Source of the DNA: Phaseolus vulgaris
Taxonomy: Eukaryota; Streptophyta; Magnoliopsida; Fabales; Fabaceae
Direction of reading: 5' to 3'
NCBI RefSeq assembly: GCF_000499845.2
Contig: NC_023753.2
Coordinates: 16,988,193-17,052,192, forward strand
Length of the DNA stretch: 64,000 bases
Below are positions 11,803-22,470 of this stretch, in pieces (the stretch's first letter is position 1; each line of letters opens with the position of its first letter). The notes beneath the pieces are model-generated. The model was not told the origin of the DNA, did not search any database, and saw only the letters and a list, made by a program, of their open reading frames with translations. The position numbers were made by a program, and so were the translations under genes.

Positions 11803-12585
11803 TGATGGCAAATTCATGAAGTTCTTCTTAGAATCATGTGAAAGATGGTGCGAAAGCCATGGATGTAGATGTGCAAGATCCTCCTAGGAGCTATGGTGAT
11901 CTTGAAGGTGCATGATATGTATGGAAGTAGGGAGGTTCGGCCAGCCCTATGGTAAGTGAGGAATATGAAGATTAGAGTCTAGAAACTAGGTAGAAGCAAA
12001 GCATGGCACAAAGTTGGCAGCATAACTTTACTCTCATTAATCTTGCCAATACAAGGTGTAGGCTCCTCTTTTTATAGGCTAAAGAGGACCAGATTTGATG
12101 ACCTAAATGCTACACAAATGTAAGCCAAATGAAATGGAAAATGTGAAGCACATGGGTGCACATGGCACATGGGTGCACATGGTCCTTTATTAGTAAAGGC
12201 TTCTAGAAACCTTTAGCTAATCAAGGTTAATGCTTCCTTAATTCTAATGTGCAGAAAATTAAACAATTGTCCACATGGTTATGCTATTTACACCTCATTT
12301 AAAGCTAAACTACACTTGATGGGCCTTCGCGGAATATGTGCTATTAGGCCTTTTTCCATTCATAGCTTGATCCAAGTCTCCTTGTTCTAGACGCTCTTGG
12401 TTTGGTCTTAGACGCTCCTAGCTTGATCTTTAGATGCTCCTAGCTTGGTCTTAGACGCTCCTAGCTTGGTCTTGGACGCTCCTAGCTTGGTCTTGGATGG
12501 TCTAGATGCTCTTGCCTTGGGGTCTAGACGTTCTTGACTTGGCTCTTGCCTTTCATGGAAGGGTGTGCTTGGCCCTCTTCCATCA
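11803..12585 (-). repeat. 3' LTR of element G (783 bp)
   Basis: It starts TGATGGCAAATTC and ends CTTCCATCA on the plus strand; on the element's own strand U3 is at the right end. A 21-bp minisatellite in U3 has five units. A TATA-like box (minus CCTATAAAAAGAGG) lies at 12065-12078, and CATGTG/CACATG repeats lie near 12150-12180, upstream of it. Confidence 0.92.
12387..12500 (-). repeat. 21-bp U3 minisatellite, five units
   Basis: Units resemble TTAGACGCTCCTAGCTTGGTC, with variants AGATGCTCC and TTGGACGCTCC. The unit length is a multiple of three, so an accidental open frame with a seven-residue repeat (SKTKLGA) crosses it; I do not regard that as a gene. Confidence 0.85.
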
Positions 12586-12597
12586 TCCCCTCCCTCT
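12586..12597 (-). promoter_or_regulatory. Polypurine tract of element G
   Basis: On the minus strand AGAGGGAGGGGA abuts the 3' LTR, the position where plus-strand DNA synthesis is primed. The same sequence abuts the LTR of element H at 51937-51948. Confidence 0.8.
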
Positions 12598-12705
12598 TGA
12601 AAAGGATTTGTCCTCAAATCCAATGCTTTTGCTTCCTAAGGGAATGGTTTTGGCTGGATGGTGTCCATCATCTCCTCTTTCTTGAGAAGACCTATCCTTA
12701 GATCT

Positions 12706-14457
12706 TCAGACTTGATCTCGGATAGCAGCTTCTTGCTTCGCCAAAGCTTGTCCTCCTGGATCAAACGTCCACCTATAGAAATAATCAAATAAAGCATAGG
12801 TGTTAGTTTGCAATTTAATTTTACTAGGTTGCCATTTTTGTTTTTCTTTTGGTTTTGGCAACCTTGGACAAAATTTCTCTTTTAATGGTTGTGTGTGGTC
12901 TCTAATCGTCGTATGCATTTTAAAATATTCATTTGTGGTTACTTTCTCTTTAGGCATAAATCCTATAGGAGATGGTAACAACCTATAAGGAGAAAGATGA
13001 TTTAGGCCACACATAACTTTAAAAGTAGAAAAATAAGTAGTTTTGTGAACTACTTTATGGTATGTTTGCTCATCTCTAGAGTTGTGTGTGCACTTGATGA
13101 TTATGCTAGGCATAGTAGAAAGAGCTAGGTTTTCAAATGTATTTTGACCATGTGTTTGAGGATGATAAGAATGTAAAGGGTGCAACTTAGTTGCAAGTTT
13201 TCCAAAGGAAATCCTCAAATCATGGTTTGCGAAATTTGGAGCTCTATTCAACACTATGCTTGAGGATAAACCATGAAGATGTATCACTTCTCTAGAGAAG
13301 AGTTTATCCATAACCATGAAGATTGAATCAAAACCTTTTGTTGTCCTAGGGAGTTTTAATATGAAATTTGTATCTTCCCAAGGATCATTTGCAAAAGGTG
13401 AAAGAGTATAGAGTTCATGAGACATTGCCTTGGGTGTTGTTTGAAAACAAGAATTGTACATAAGGTAATGTCTTTGAACCTCTTTTCTCATGGGGGACAA
13501 AAGTTTTCCTTTTAAAAGCTCTAGAGTTTTATCAACTCCAATTTAACCCATGAGTTCTCCTTCTTGAAGACTTTTTCTCTTATGTGTCAAGATAGTCTTG
13601 TTGTTACAACCATTGTTTATGAGAATTTGTACACTTTGCAATGGTTGTCTCAATAAGACATGACAAGTTTCTTTAGGCACTACTTCACATAAAAATTTGT
13701 TTTTGTAGATGCTTATAGAAAACTTGACATTCACTTGGTGATATCCTAGCACATATGAGAAATAATCTATTTCATTTTTATCTATGCAAGCTTCTTTTAA
13801 AGACTCTTCTTTTTTGCTTAGGCTTGCAAGTGTTCCTTTACAAAAGGTAAGGCTTTGAGGTTGTTCAACAAGACACATATTTTCAAAGGTATTTTTAGAT
13901 CTTTTTTCTTGTTGAATGACCTTGTGGGAAGGAACACTCTTCTCCCACACCTTTTGTTCCTCAAGGATCTTCTCATGCTTTTCTTTTTCTTTTTCTTTAG
14001 CTTCCCTTTCGACTTCCTCTCTTTTCTTTTGTATTTTTCTTTCCTTTCTTTCTTTATGGGAAGCAAACAATTTTTCTACCCTCATTTCCCAATCTAGGCA
14101 AGCTTCTATATTTTCTTTTCCATGGGAATGGGGTTGGTCTACCCTAACCTCTCTTGGGTTTTGTTTTTCTTTTCTATCTCTTCTATGTCTTCTAGGGGGT
14201 GCTTGATAATAATCATTTATTCTAAGGCTTCCCTCCCCAAAAGAATCATGATCTTTAGAGATAGATGCATGAGAAGATAATTTTTTTAAAATGTGAGACT
14301 TCTCATCCTTTGCTTTAGTCAATACATTAAGTTTAGTCTCACTCTCCAATTGTCTATATGCAATTGATTGCACAGTTTGTGAAACTTCTTTCAAAAGAGT
14401 TTTTAAAGATTTTATTTCACTTCCAATAGACTTTGTAGAATGAGAAGAAGAAGACAT
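12706..14457 (-). pseudogene. Element G polyprotein: shortened Gag joined to integrase remnant
   Basis: The start is MSSSSHSTKSIGS at 14457. The first part (to 13543) matches the N-terminus of the element H polyprotein but lacks most of the Gag core and the zinc knuckle, keeping a Lys/Glu-rich linker and the end of the protease region. One stop (13543-13545) separates it from a same-frame second part, 13500-12706. That part has integrase-like blocks FILKLPRTTKG, SIVLNRAP and YHPQTHGQ. By family knowledge these correspond to the DDE core, but the acidic residues are Asn or lost. RT and RNase H are absent. Compared with H (890 codons) this copy is shorter and dead. Confidence 0.8.
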
Positions 14458-16310
14458 GACTAAAACTTTGTGTATACAAGTATTTTACCTTGAGAAAATT
14501 TAGGGAAGTCAAAGAAGGTAGTCTTCCAGGTAAGGGAGGTGAGTCACAGTGGACTACTTAAGTACCAAGCCTTGCCTTAGCCAAAGACTATCCCTTAATG
14601 CTTCACACAAAACTTTCTCTTAGTAAATCACTTAAAACACAATTAAGTTGGAGAAATCAAAATTTTGATGCAAGAAAGCAATGCAACTAGCTAATTAACC
14701 AAGCAAGACAAATTAACAAAGCTTATACAAGGCAACACAAATGAAAAGCGTAGCTAATTAAGCAAGGAAAGCAATTAAAGACAATTAACAATTACTAATT
14801 AGAAAACTCTACACTAGTCGGCCCTAGGTAAGGCTTCTTGGACACTTGGAGCCCTTGAAGACACACTCACCGTCTAATCACGTGATTAAAGAAGTAATTA
14901 ACACAAGTTAAGTAGCAAAGACAAAAATTAAGAAAACTCCCTTTGTTGATCTTTTTTTGTTTTTTGCTATTGGCACTTCCTTGGTTGTCTTTCCTTGTTG
15001 GGCCCTCCAAGTGTTTGTGGTGTTTTGAGAAGTGTTTTGATTCTGCCTTTGCCTTTGTTCTCCTTAGAATTAAGGACTTAATTCTCCAATTCCAGCACCT
15101 ATCAAGAAGACTAGACCTTACCCAAGTCAAATTTCTACTCAATTAAGCACCAAAAGAGAATAAATTCCAGCACCAAATTTAGAGGCCAAAGAATAAAAGC
15201 AAGAAACAATTTAATTGGAAAACAGTACCACACAAATGGAGTTAGATTGTGACAACTAGAAAGAATTCCAAGAAATATTGACAAGCAAATAAAGGTACTC
15301 AAATAAAGGTAGGCACACAAAATTGATCCTAGGAAAAGCACTAGATTAGATTTCAAAAATAAAAAACAGCACCACTGGAAAATTGTTGTGGGCCAGAGAA
15401 CGTGTTTTTCCCCAATTTATGCTGAGCTTCCCTTTTGGAATTTGCCTCTGAAAATTGATATGCAAGATATTCAAGATCTTAACTAAAATCTGGCTTTGGA
15501 ATCACTCAAAACACATGAACCATTGTTTTTTAATAAATTTTTCAATTTCAGTGTTCAGTTACGCCAGCTGTAGCTCCTCAGATTTGCACACTGATTTTAA
15601 AATATTTATCATTTTTTTTCTGTTGACTCTTTTGAACTAATTCTTTTTTTGTATTTTCTGTAACACTCTAATCTTGCATATTCCAGAGAATCAAAATTTT
15701 CCTATGAGTGAAAATATTTTTCTGGAACAAAACAGCCAGCACAGAGAATGTGAAACAGGGGATTCTGGAAAAACTGAAAAAAAACAGTAAGATACCAAAA
15801 TTTAAACACAATGGAATTGAGAAAAGGAATTTGTGTAAGATCTAAACACAAATATGAACTCAAACTAAAATTAAAAAGGCACCAAAAGATCAAATGAACA
15901 GCAGATTCAAAGCAAAAGTAGATACCCAAAATCAAGAAACAATCAAGCCAAACAAAGGACTACTATGAATTGATGACATTGTGGATGAACATGACTTGAC
16001 AAAACATATATGGATTTAGAAATTAAAAACTCAAAGAGCATAATATGAACCAAATTAAAAGTGCAATAAAGACTCAAAAACCTAAAAGAAAACAACAACT
16101 CAAAGGTGTATGGAATCCTATCACAATTTGCACAAGAATTGTTCAAGATCAATTGAACAAAGTGCACCGGTTGGATCTTCCAAATAGCACACCAAAACAA
16201 ATTAAAATGTAAAAAATAGAAAGACAATTATGGAAACAAGATGAACAACATGAAATAAAGAAGAACTAAAATTGAAAAGACCAAGAACAACTCATCTTTG
16301 AAGAACCTAT
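14458..16310 (-). other. Long untranslated leader of element G
   Basis: This lies between primer-binding site and gag. I see no credible frame. It resembles the leader of element H (54729-56570) along its whole length, including blocks CCAGCACC and GTGTTTTTCCCC-like. It presumably holds packaging signals, which I cannot locate. Confidence 0.7.
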
Positions 16311-16322
16311 GCTCTGATACCA
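16311..16322 (-). promoter_or_regulatory. Primer-binding site, initiator-Met tRNA type (element G)
   Basis: On the minus strand TGGTATCAGAGC follows the 5' LTR after two bases. It is complementary to the 3' end of plant initiator methionine tRNA, the usual primer. Confidence 0.9.
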
Positions 16323-16324
16323 AA

Positions 16325-17169
16325 TGATGGCAAATTCATGAAGTTCTTCTTAGAATCATGTGAAAGATGGAACGGAAGCCATGGATGTGTATGAGCAAGA
16401 TCCTCCTAAGAGCTATGGTGATCTTGAAGGTGCATGGTGTGTATGGAAGTTGGGAGGTTCGGCCAGCCCAATGAGAGGTGAAGGATGTGAAGATTAGAGC
16501 CTAGAAACTAGGTAGAAGCAAAGCTTGACACGAAGTTGGCAGCATAACTTTACTATCAATAATCTTGCAATACATGAGGTTGGCTCCTCCTTTTATAGGC
16601 TAAGGAGGACCAGATTTGATGACCTAAATGCTACACAAATGTAAGCCAAATGAAATGTAAATGTGAAGCACATGGGTGCACATGGCACATGGGTGCACAT
16701 GGTCCTTTATTAGTAAAGGCTTCTAGAAACCTTTAGCTAATCAAGGTTAATTCTTCCTTAATTCTAATGTGCAGAAAATTAAACAATTGTCCACATGGTT
16801 ATGCTATTTACAGCTCATTTAAAGCTAAACTACACTTGATGGGCCTTCACGGAATATGTGCTATTAGGCCTTTTTCCATTCATAGCTTGATCCAAGTCTC
16901 CTTGTTCTAGACGCTCTTGGTTTGGTCTTAGACGCTCCTAGCTTGATCTTTAGATGCTCCTAGCTTGGTCTTAGATGCTCCTAGCTTGGTCTTAGACGCT
17001 CCTAGCTTGGTCTTAGACGCTCCTAGCTTGATCTTTAGACGCTCCTAGCTTGGTCTTGGACGCTCCTAGCTTGGTCTTGGATGGTCTAGATGCTCTTGCC
17101 TTAGGGTCTAGACGTTCTTGACTTGGCTCTTACCTTTCATGGAAGGGTGTGCTTGGCCCTCTTCCATCA
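16325..17169 (-). repeat. 5' LTR of element G (845 bp)
   Basis: It starts TGATGGCAAATTC and ends CTTCCATCA. It is 62 bp longer than the other LTR, mainly because the U3 minisatellite has eight units (about 16906-17070) instead of five. A TATA-like box lies at 16589-16599 on the minus strand. Scattered base differences show the insertion is not recent. Confidence 0.92.
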
Positions 17170-17447
17170 CTTTCTCCCATGTAAGCATCATTATGATCAC
17201 CCTCTTGAGTCTCAGCAGCATGCTCATCTTGTGTTGTTGCATCCTCAGGCTCATCACCCTCATTTATTCCACTTGGGTCAGCTTGATCACCTCCTTGCTC
17301 ACCTATCTTCCATCAATTTTAGTAAATCCCATTTTACTTAGGGATCCACTATTAATCTCACTAGAGGGTTGATAACTTCAACCAAATCCCCTTCTATATC
17401 CACTTCAAAATGGTGAAGCAACTTGGAGATTAAAATAGCATAGGGGT

Positions 17448-18167
17448 TGATGGAAGAAGTGCCTTCATGTTGATGAAACTTGAATTGATGGTGGCGGAAG
17501 CATATGAAAGTGGAATGCAAGGATCTCCTAAGAGGTGTGGTATCCTTGAAGGTGCATGAGATGTATGGTGAGTGATAGGTGAGGCCTAATCACTTGGAGG
17601 GTGAAAAATGAAGATCAAACACCTATCCTAGAGAGAGTAGGAGGCAAAAGTGAGATTGACTCAAATTTGACAACAATTCACTTATATGATTAATCTTGCC
17701 AATACATGAGCCAAGCCCTCTTATTTATAGTGTGTATAGGGTTGGAAATTCAAAACAAAGTGGAGGGAAATTCAAATGAATTCCCTCCCAAAAGTAGCGC
17801 CTAAATGAGCACATGAGGAGGGGTGTGTCTAGTTTGTATGCTCACCCCCTCCATGGGCTTTCTAGACCGACCTTGGTAAATTTAGAGGTTTTTAGGAACT
17901 CTAAGTTTACCTAGGTTGGTGTTTTAGGTGCCAACATTTAATTCCAAGAAAATTACAAATAAAGTTCCTATGCTAATTTTGACAAGATTTTAAAGTCTAC
18001 TCTACACTAGAGTTTATGGCATCTTGAACATGTATAAGAAGGTTTCTCTGCCATCAATAGCCATATCCCAATCTTCTTGGATCTTCTTGACCATAACTCG
18101 AGGGGTTGGCCCGAATCTTCTCTTTGTTGGCCTTGCATTTGAACTTGTCCTTGGGCCTCTTCCATCA
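17448..18167 (-). repeat. Solo LTR, 720 bp, TSD GGGGT
   Basis: It starts TGATGGAAGAAG and ends CTTCCATCA. Exact GGGGT copies flank it at 17443-17447 and 18168-18172. It holds GGCGGAAGC and GAAGGTGCATGAG blocks shared with the G family, so it is a related but distinct LTR. No internal region remains. It splits the transposon-protein frame. Confidence 0.9.
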
Positions 18168-18584
18168 GGGGTAGTGGAAATCACATAAACTCATGGATTT
18201 TTGCATATGTTATTTGATTGTGTGGATCCAATTGATCTTCACTTTGTTCATGATGCAATAGATCAACAAAAAATATTCTTCAGAAAGAGTGGAGTGGTTG
18301 CTCCCCCTTGGTGTGATAATCCATGATACTATGAAGGCTATGAGCTTTTCATCAAGCTTTAATCCTCCAACATACAAGTTTCTCACTTTGGAGAGGGGAT
18401 TCTTGAGACAACCTTTGCAGAACTGCATTTTGTTGAATTCTTCAACAGTTCCAAGGTTCCCTCTATTGATCCTCAACCCAGAGTACTTTAATCCGGTCAC
18501 AGCAGACAACACATCATTGGTAATCTCCATGTCTACACCTTTCACATGAGAAATAAGCGAGTTACCATCAAACTTGAGGTTAGT

Positions 18585-19520
18585 TGATGTGAGTTGATTT
18601 TAGGTGGATTCATTAGGTGACACTTTTTAGAATAAGGATCTGAATTCTTAAGCAATTATAGGTGATGAATGTTTGACAATTAGTGGTGCGGATTCAAAAA
18701 TACAACACAATTAATATGAACTGATTACAAACACAATTAAAGGACAATGAACCGATTGAAATCATCAAACAACACAAATCAACCAATTAGATTCAAGAAA
18801 AAACACAATTTTGCCGATTGAAAACAAGAACCAATGAACAAGACATGTTTAGAGTTTGATATGGAATGGAAATGGAATTAAAAGATGAATGATAGGAAAA
18901 CTTATGTAGTTGAAGCAAGGGAAGAGATTCAAGCCACTTGAAGGTGAATAGACTTCAAGATAAGTGAGGTTGCCACCACTTGAGAGCTCCCAAAGTACTC
19001 ACAAGATAAAACTACGTTAGGAGAACAATTCTCACTACTCTCACACAAATTGTGTATAGTAACTTTACTTCAAATTCAATGTGATTTTACATGAACCAAG
19101 CACCCCTATTTATACTAGTCTCACACAAATTGTGTATGGTAACTTTACTTCAAATTCAATGTGATTTTACATGAACCAAGCACCCCTATTTATACTAGTA
19201 GAGGTCCGGTTTTATGGTGGGAAAAATCAAAAGAAAAGCATTTAAAAATGCTGCCCAAACAAGTCACATGGTGGGTGTGACTTCACATGGAAAGTGTGAC
19301 TTTGCTACTTCTTCTTAAGCCCTAAACTCCTAATCACACCTCCCTTTTATGTTCTATTTTAAATCTACTCTAAAGAAATTACAAAAAGAGACATCAATTG
19401 ATGCTCATCTCCTAATTCTTGTGCCTTGCTTCTAGTAATTCTCTGAGGCATGGTGGAAGATGTAATCATGGGTTGGGCTTGGGCTTGGGCCTCAAACGCC
19501 TCTCTCCTTGGTCTTCATCA
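18585..19520 (-). repeat. Solo LTR, 936 bp, TSD TTAGT, with duplicated promoter segment
   Basis: It starts TGATGTGAGTTG and ends CTTCATCA, with TTAGT at 18580-18584 and 19521-19525. Its start resembles the LTRs of elements D and E. Inside, an 80-bp segment is tandemly duplicated (about 19040-19119 and 19120-19199), and each copy ends with a minus-strand TATAAATAGGGG core-promoter motif. Confidence 0.92.
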
Positions 19521-19801
19521 TTAGTGCAGAATACCTTTATTAAATCTGAATATATGTTTCCAGTTAGCTCCAGAAATCTCTTCAATCATTGCTCCTTGAG
19601 AAGGCTTCTCACTTTGGACTAATTCTGTTGGTTCATCCAAGTGAAGGACACAAGCTTTGGTATATTCACATTTTTCCTACTTGTTTCATGTAGGTATTTG
19701 TTGATGAGTTCAACATCTCCTGAGAACCATCCTTCAAGTTTTCCACCACTTCTAACAGCTCTAGACTTCATCCTTTTAGCAAATGGAGGTGTTCTAGCCA
19801 T

Positions 19802-20579
19802 AGCTCAACTCAGAAAGTATTTTTGGCACACTACAGAAAAGCTTAGAACAGAGGAAAAGAAAGAACAACAGGTTGTTTTGTGTAAAAGCAACAGTTAATA
19901 ACATTGTTTATATTACTATAATTATTGGTCAAAGATGGAATTATGTGGATTGTTTTCCAAATTGAAAAACGAATCAAATCTGAACCATAAAGTTGTTTCT
20001 TGTCAGAAGGTACAAATTTTCACATGTTGAATTGACCAAACATTAAAAGCATTTTAAATTTTCAAGATAAGAGAAGTTTGATTATAAGAGCAGTTATAGC
20101 AGAGGCATATTGTGTTCAACCATGTAGTTAATGCAATATTGGCCACAGATATTACTGGGTTTAAAAAAAAATACAAATCAAAACTTTAGAAATTAAAAAC
20201 AGTTTTGCCAGTGCTGACAGAGAGTAAACAATCGGTTGTTTGGAAGAAACAATCGGTTGAAATTTTGCAATTATGAAAAGTTTTGAGAAAAACAGATTTT
20301 CTTGAACAACCATGCACCATTAAACATCAAGGATTATAATTCACACAAATGTGTATAAAGCATAGAAGAAATGTCAGCTAACTATATAATCCAGGCACAA
20401 AGAACAACATTAAATTGGATTTAAGAATTAATTGTTCAACAAGGAGAATAACAAGAGAATTATCCTCATATTGTAGTTATACCAATATAAGTAGTTCATG
20501 AAGTTAGAGCAAGACTTTGACATGTACAATGATCTTCTTGAGGTCCTGATGTTTCTGAACCTTCAAGCGAAGTCAAAAA
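19802..20579 (-). other. Spacer upstream of the transposon-protein frame
   Basis: Non-coding on inspection. It contains one paired motif at 20229-20259 (two CAATCGGTTG separated by 11 bp), the signature of the copia lineage in this window, which links unit J to copia. Confidence 0.55.
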
Positions 20580-21140
20580 TATTTACTTGAGGATGATGAA
20601 CTCATGCTACTTGTTACTGAAGCTTTAAGGCACAAATTTGCTTCCTCATCATCAGAAGAGCTTGAGGATGATACTTCATTGTCATCCCATGTTGCATATG
20701 CCTTCTTGGCTTTTCCCTTTTTCTCTTTCTTGAAGTCTGCCTTCTCTTTGACTTCATTATTGGGGCATTCTCCCTTGATATGACCCTGTTCACCACATCC
20801 ATAGCAAGTTTATTTGTTAATATTAAAATCACTAGGTTTTTTAGAACCATACCTCTTTGAAGCTTGTCTTTTCTTCAAGAACTTGCTGAATTTTCTTGAT
20901 AGAAGACTCATGGTGTCTTCATCACTCCGACTTGAGTCTGGTTCCTGTTTGTGATTGCAAGCTTTGAGTGTTATGCCCTTGTTGTGCTTGTCCTCACTTT
21001 CTTGCACAACAAGCCTATTCATTTCAAGCTCATGTTCCCTAAGCTTACCAAACAATCATAGATGTTAAATCTTTGGATTCTGAGATGGCAGTGACCTTTT
21101 GCTGCCATGTTTTATCAAGACACTTTAGTATCTTGATGCT
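20580..21140 (-). pseudogene. Copia-type gag remnant with zinc knuckle
   Basis: The minus strand reads LDKTWQQKVTAISESKDL (about 21070-21120), then after a frame change HELEMNRLVVQESEDKH. A frame-shifted zinc knuckle region (CYGCGEQGHIKGEC) follows near 20770-20810, then an acidic/Ser tail. These are standard features of copia gag (UBN2 type). It is interrupted by frameshifts and its N-terminus is missing, as it abuts the 3' spacer of element I. Confidence 0.7.
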
Positions 21141-21297
21141 TATCCATAGGTGCAACACCAAAAAAACAATCAGTTATTTCACAGAAATAACCGGTTAAAA
21201 TATGTATAAGAGTTTATAACAAGTCAAAAAACCAGTTAGAGTAATGTTCAATCAAATGTGCAAAGCAAAACAGATGCAAATATAGGAACAATACAAC

Positions 21298-22396
21298 TGA
21301 TAACTTTTTACGGCAAGTGCACCGCATTTGTCAGAAGTAATAATTGTCCCTAAGGACGGATATCGATCCCACAAGGAACAATGAATTATCGAGTACAATA
21401 TTCGCTAAATATAACAGCAAAACAATAAAAATAGTCTTTAGTTGGTTATGTTGGCATTGATCAATAAGAAAACAAACAAAGAATTAGTTGCTTCAATTGG
21501 AAAAATAGGGATTAGGTTTCCTCTCTCTCACTCTCATGTATTTTGATTAGCATGTCAATATTAAGTTCTTTGATTGAAATTGATGCCCGTAGAAAATCCA
21601 TTTATATCGATCTCTCGCATATAAAATTCTTAAGAATGTTTCCTAAATATCGATCTCTCGCATACTTATAAAAACAACTTAGAAATCACAATCAGACGTT
21701 AATGGCAATTAACATTTCAAGTCTATCTCTAGCACTCAAATATGTTAAGTATTGATGTTTAGGTCCGAACCTTAAAAATACCTCTCGGTCAGATTTAAGA
21801 TTCTCAATTTGTCACGGAAAGTTAAAAGTAAAACAACAATACCAATAATCAATCAATAACTGAATATTAATATATAAAATATCACCTCAATACATAAGAG
21901 TTTGAGCAGATTACTCCCAATCCCAAATGGTAGAATTAGCCACGCATACTTCTAACACCTTCAATTCTCCCAATTGGGTTACAATTCACTCTATGGTGTT
22001 TTCCTCTCAATCTGGCCCACTAGGGTTGAGCCTCTAGCCCTCTATTTATCCTAGTTTTCTAGCGTTAGGTTGTTTCATGTGTCGTGTTAATGGGCTAAAT
22101 GATAAAACATAAAAAAAGCTCAATCTTTCTTTGCATCTTTTTTCATTCAGGGACCTTCCAGCTTTCTCTTTTTAGCTCAAATTATTCTTCTTTACTCCAA
22201 ATCTTCAATCCTCCCTAGAAATCTGCAATTAACACCAAATTTGGGAATAAAATGCTCTTATTTAAATAAAGCTCATAAAAAACGTAAAAAGGTATACATT
22301 CATAAATTAAGGATTATTTTATATGTAAATTAGCAATAAATCCTCATAAGTGCCTATATTTTAATATGAAATATTACTGAAATTAGGCACTTATCA
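21298..22396. repeat. Solo LTR, 1099 bp, TSD ACAAC
   Basis: It starts TGATAACTTTTTACGG and ends GCACTTATCA, with exact ACAAC at 21293-21297 and 22397-22401. A block GGATATCGATCCCACAAGG lies near its left end. It interrupts the spacer after the pol of element I. Confidence 0.93.
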
Positions 22397-22470
22397 ACAA
22401 CCCAAAGCTCACTTCTTCCCCTATTAGTATTCACAAATAAAATGAAAGAAGGATTAAAAATAACATAGAA

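Larger units (their letters stand above)
11803..17169 (-). mobile_element. Complete non-autonomous Ty3/gypsy element G
   Basis: It has LTRs at 11803-12585 and 16325-17169 with termini TGATGG and CCATCA. Exact CTTTC target-site duplications lie at 11798-11802 and 17170-17174. The primer-binding site matches initiator-Met tRNA and a polypurine tract is present. The internal region has only a shortened gag joined to an integrase remnant. It lies within the coding frame of unit J. Its internal region is closely related to that of element H. Confidence 0.93.
11593..19801 (-). pseudogene. 'Putative plant transposon protein' frame split by three LTR insertions
   Basis: The N-terminus starts at 19801 (MARTPPFAKRMKSRAVRSGG). 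The next conserved part, FLELTGNIYSDL, lies at about 19540-19580. The core block 18210-18545 has ITPRGSNHSTLSEEYFLL. Further blocks lie at 17340-17442 (PYAILISKLLHHFEVD) and 17175-17340, and a coiled-coil C-terminus at 11593-11797 (FSTLDEQIEKVQKQIIELQ). This order fits the family known as putative plant transposon protein domain (PF20167-like); its biochemical role is unknown to me. The insertions are a solo LTR (18585-19520), a solo LTR (17448-18167) and element G (11803-17169), each with an exact 5-bp duplication. A few stops and frame changes also occur, for example TAG at 19619. Confidence 0.7.
11016..21140 (-). mobile_element. Copia-like non-autonomous unit J (gag remnant plus transposon-protein frame)
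   Basis: Reading right to left on the minus strand: copia-type gag fragment (20580-21140), spacer with a paired 10-mer motif (20229-20259), a 'putative plant transposon protein' frame (19801 to 11593), a spacer with another paired motif (11355-11385), a polypurine tract (TAGGGGGAGAT at about 11132-11147), and an LTR start TGTTGAAAATGG at about 11131. Layout after the frame mirrors that of copia element F after pol. No RT, RNase H or integrase is visible. Three LTR insertions enlarge it. Treating gag and frame as one element is an inference. Confidence 0.5.

Noticed and set aside
12408..12623. A 71-residue frame with seven-residue repeats
   Set aside because: It is a by-product of the 21-bp LTR minisatellite, whose unit is a multiple of three.
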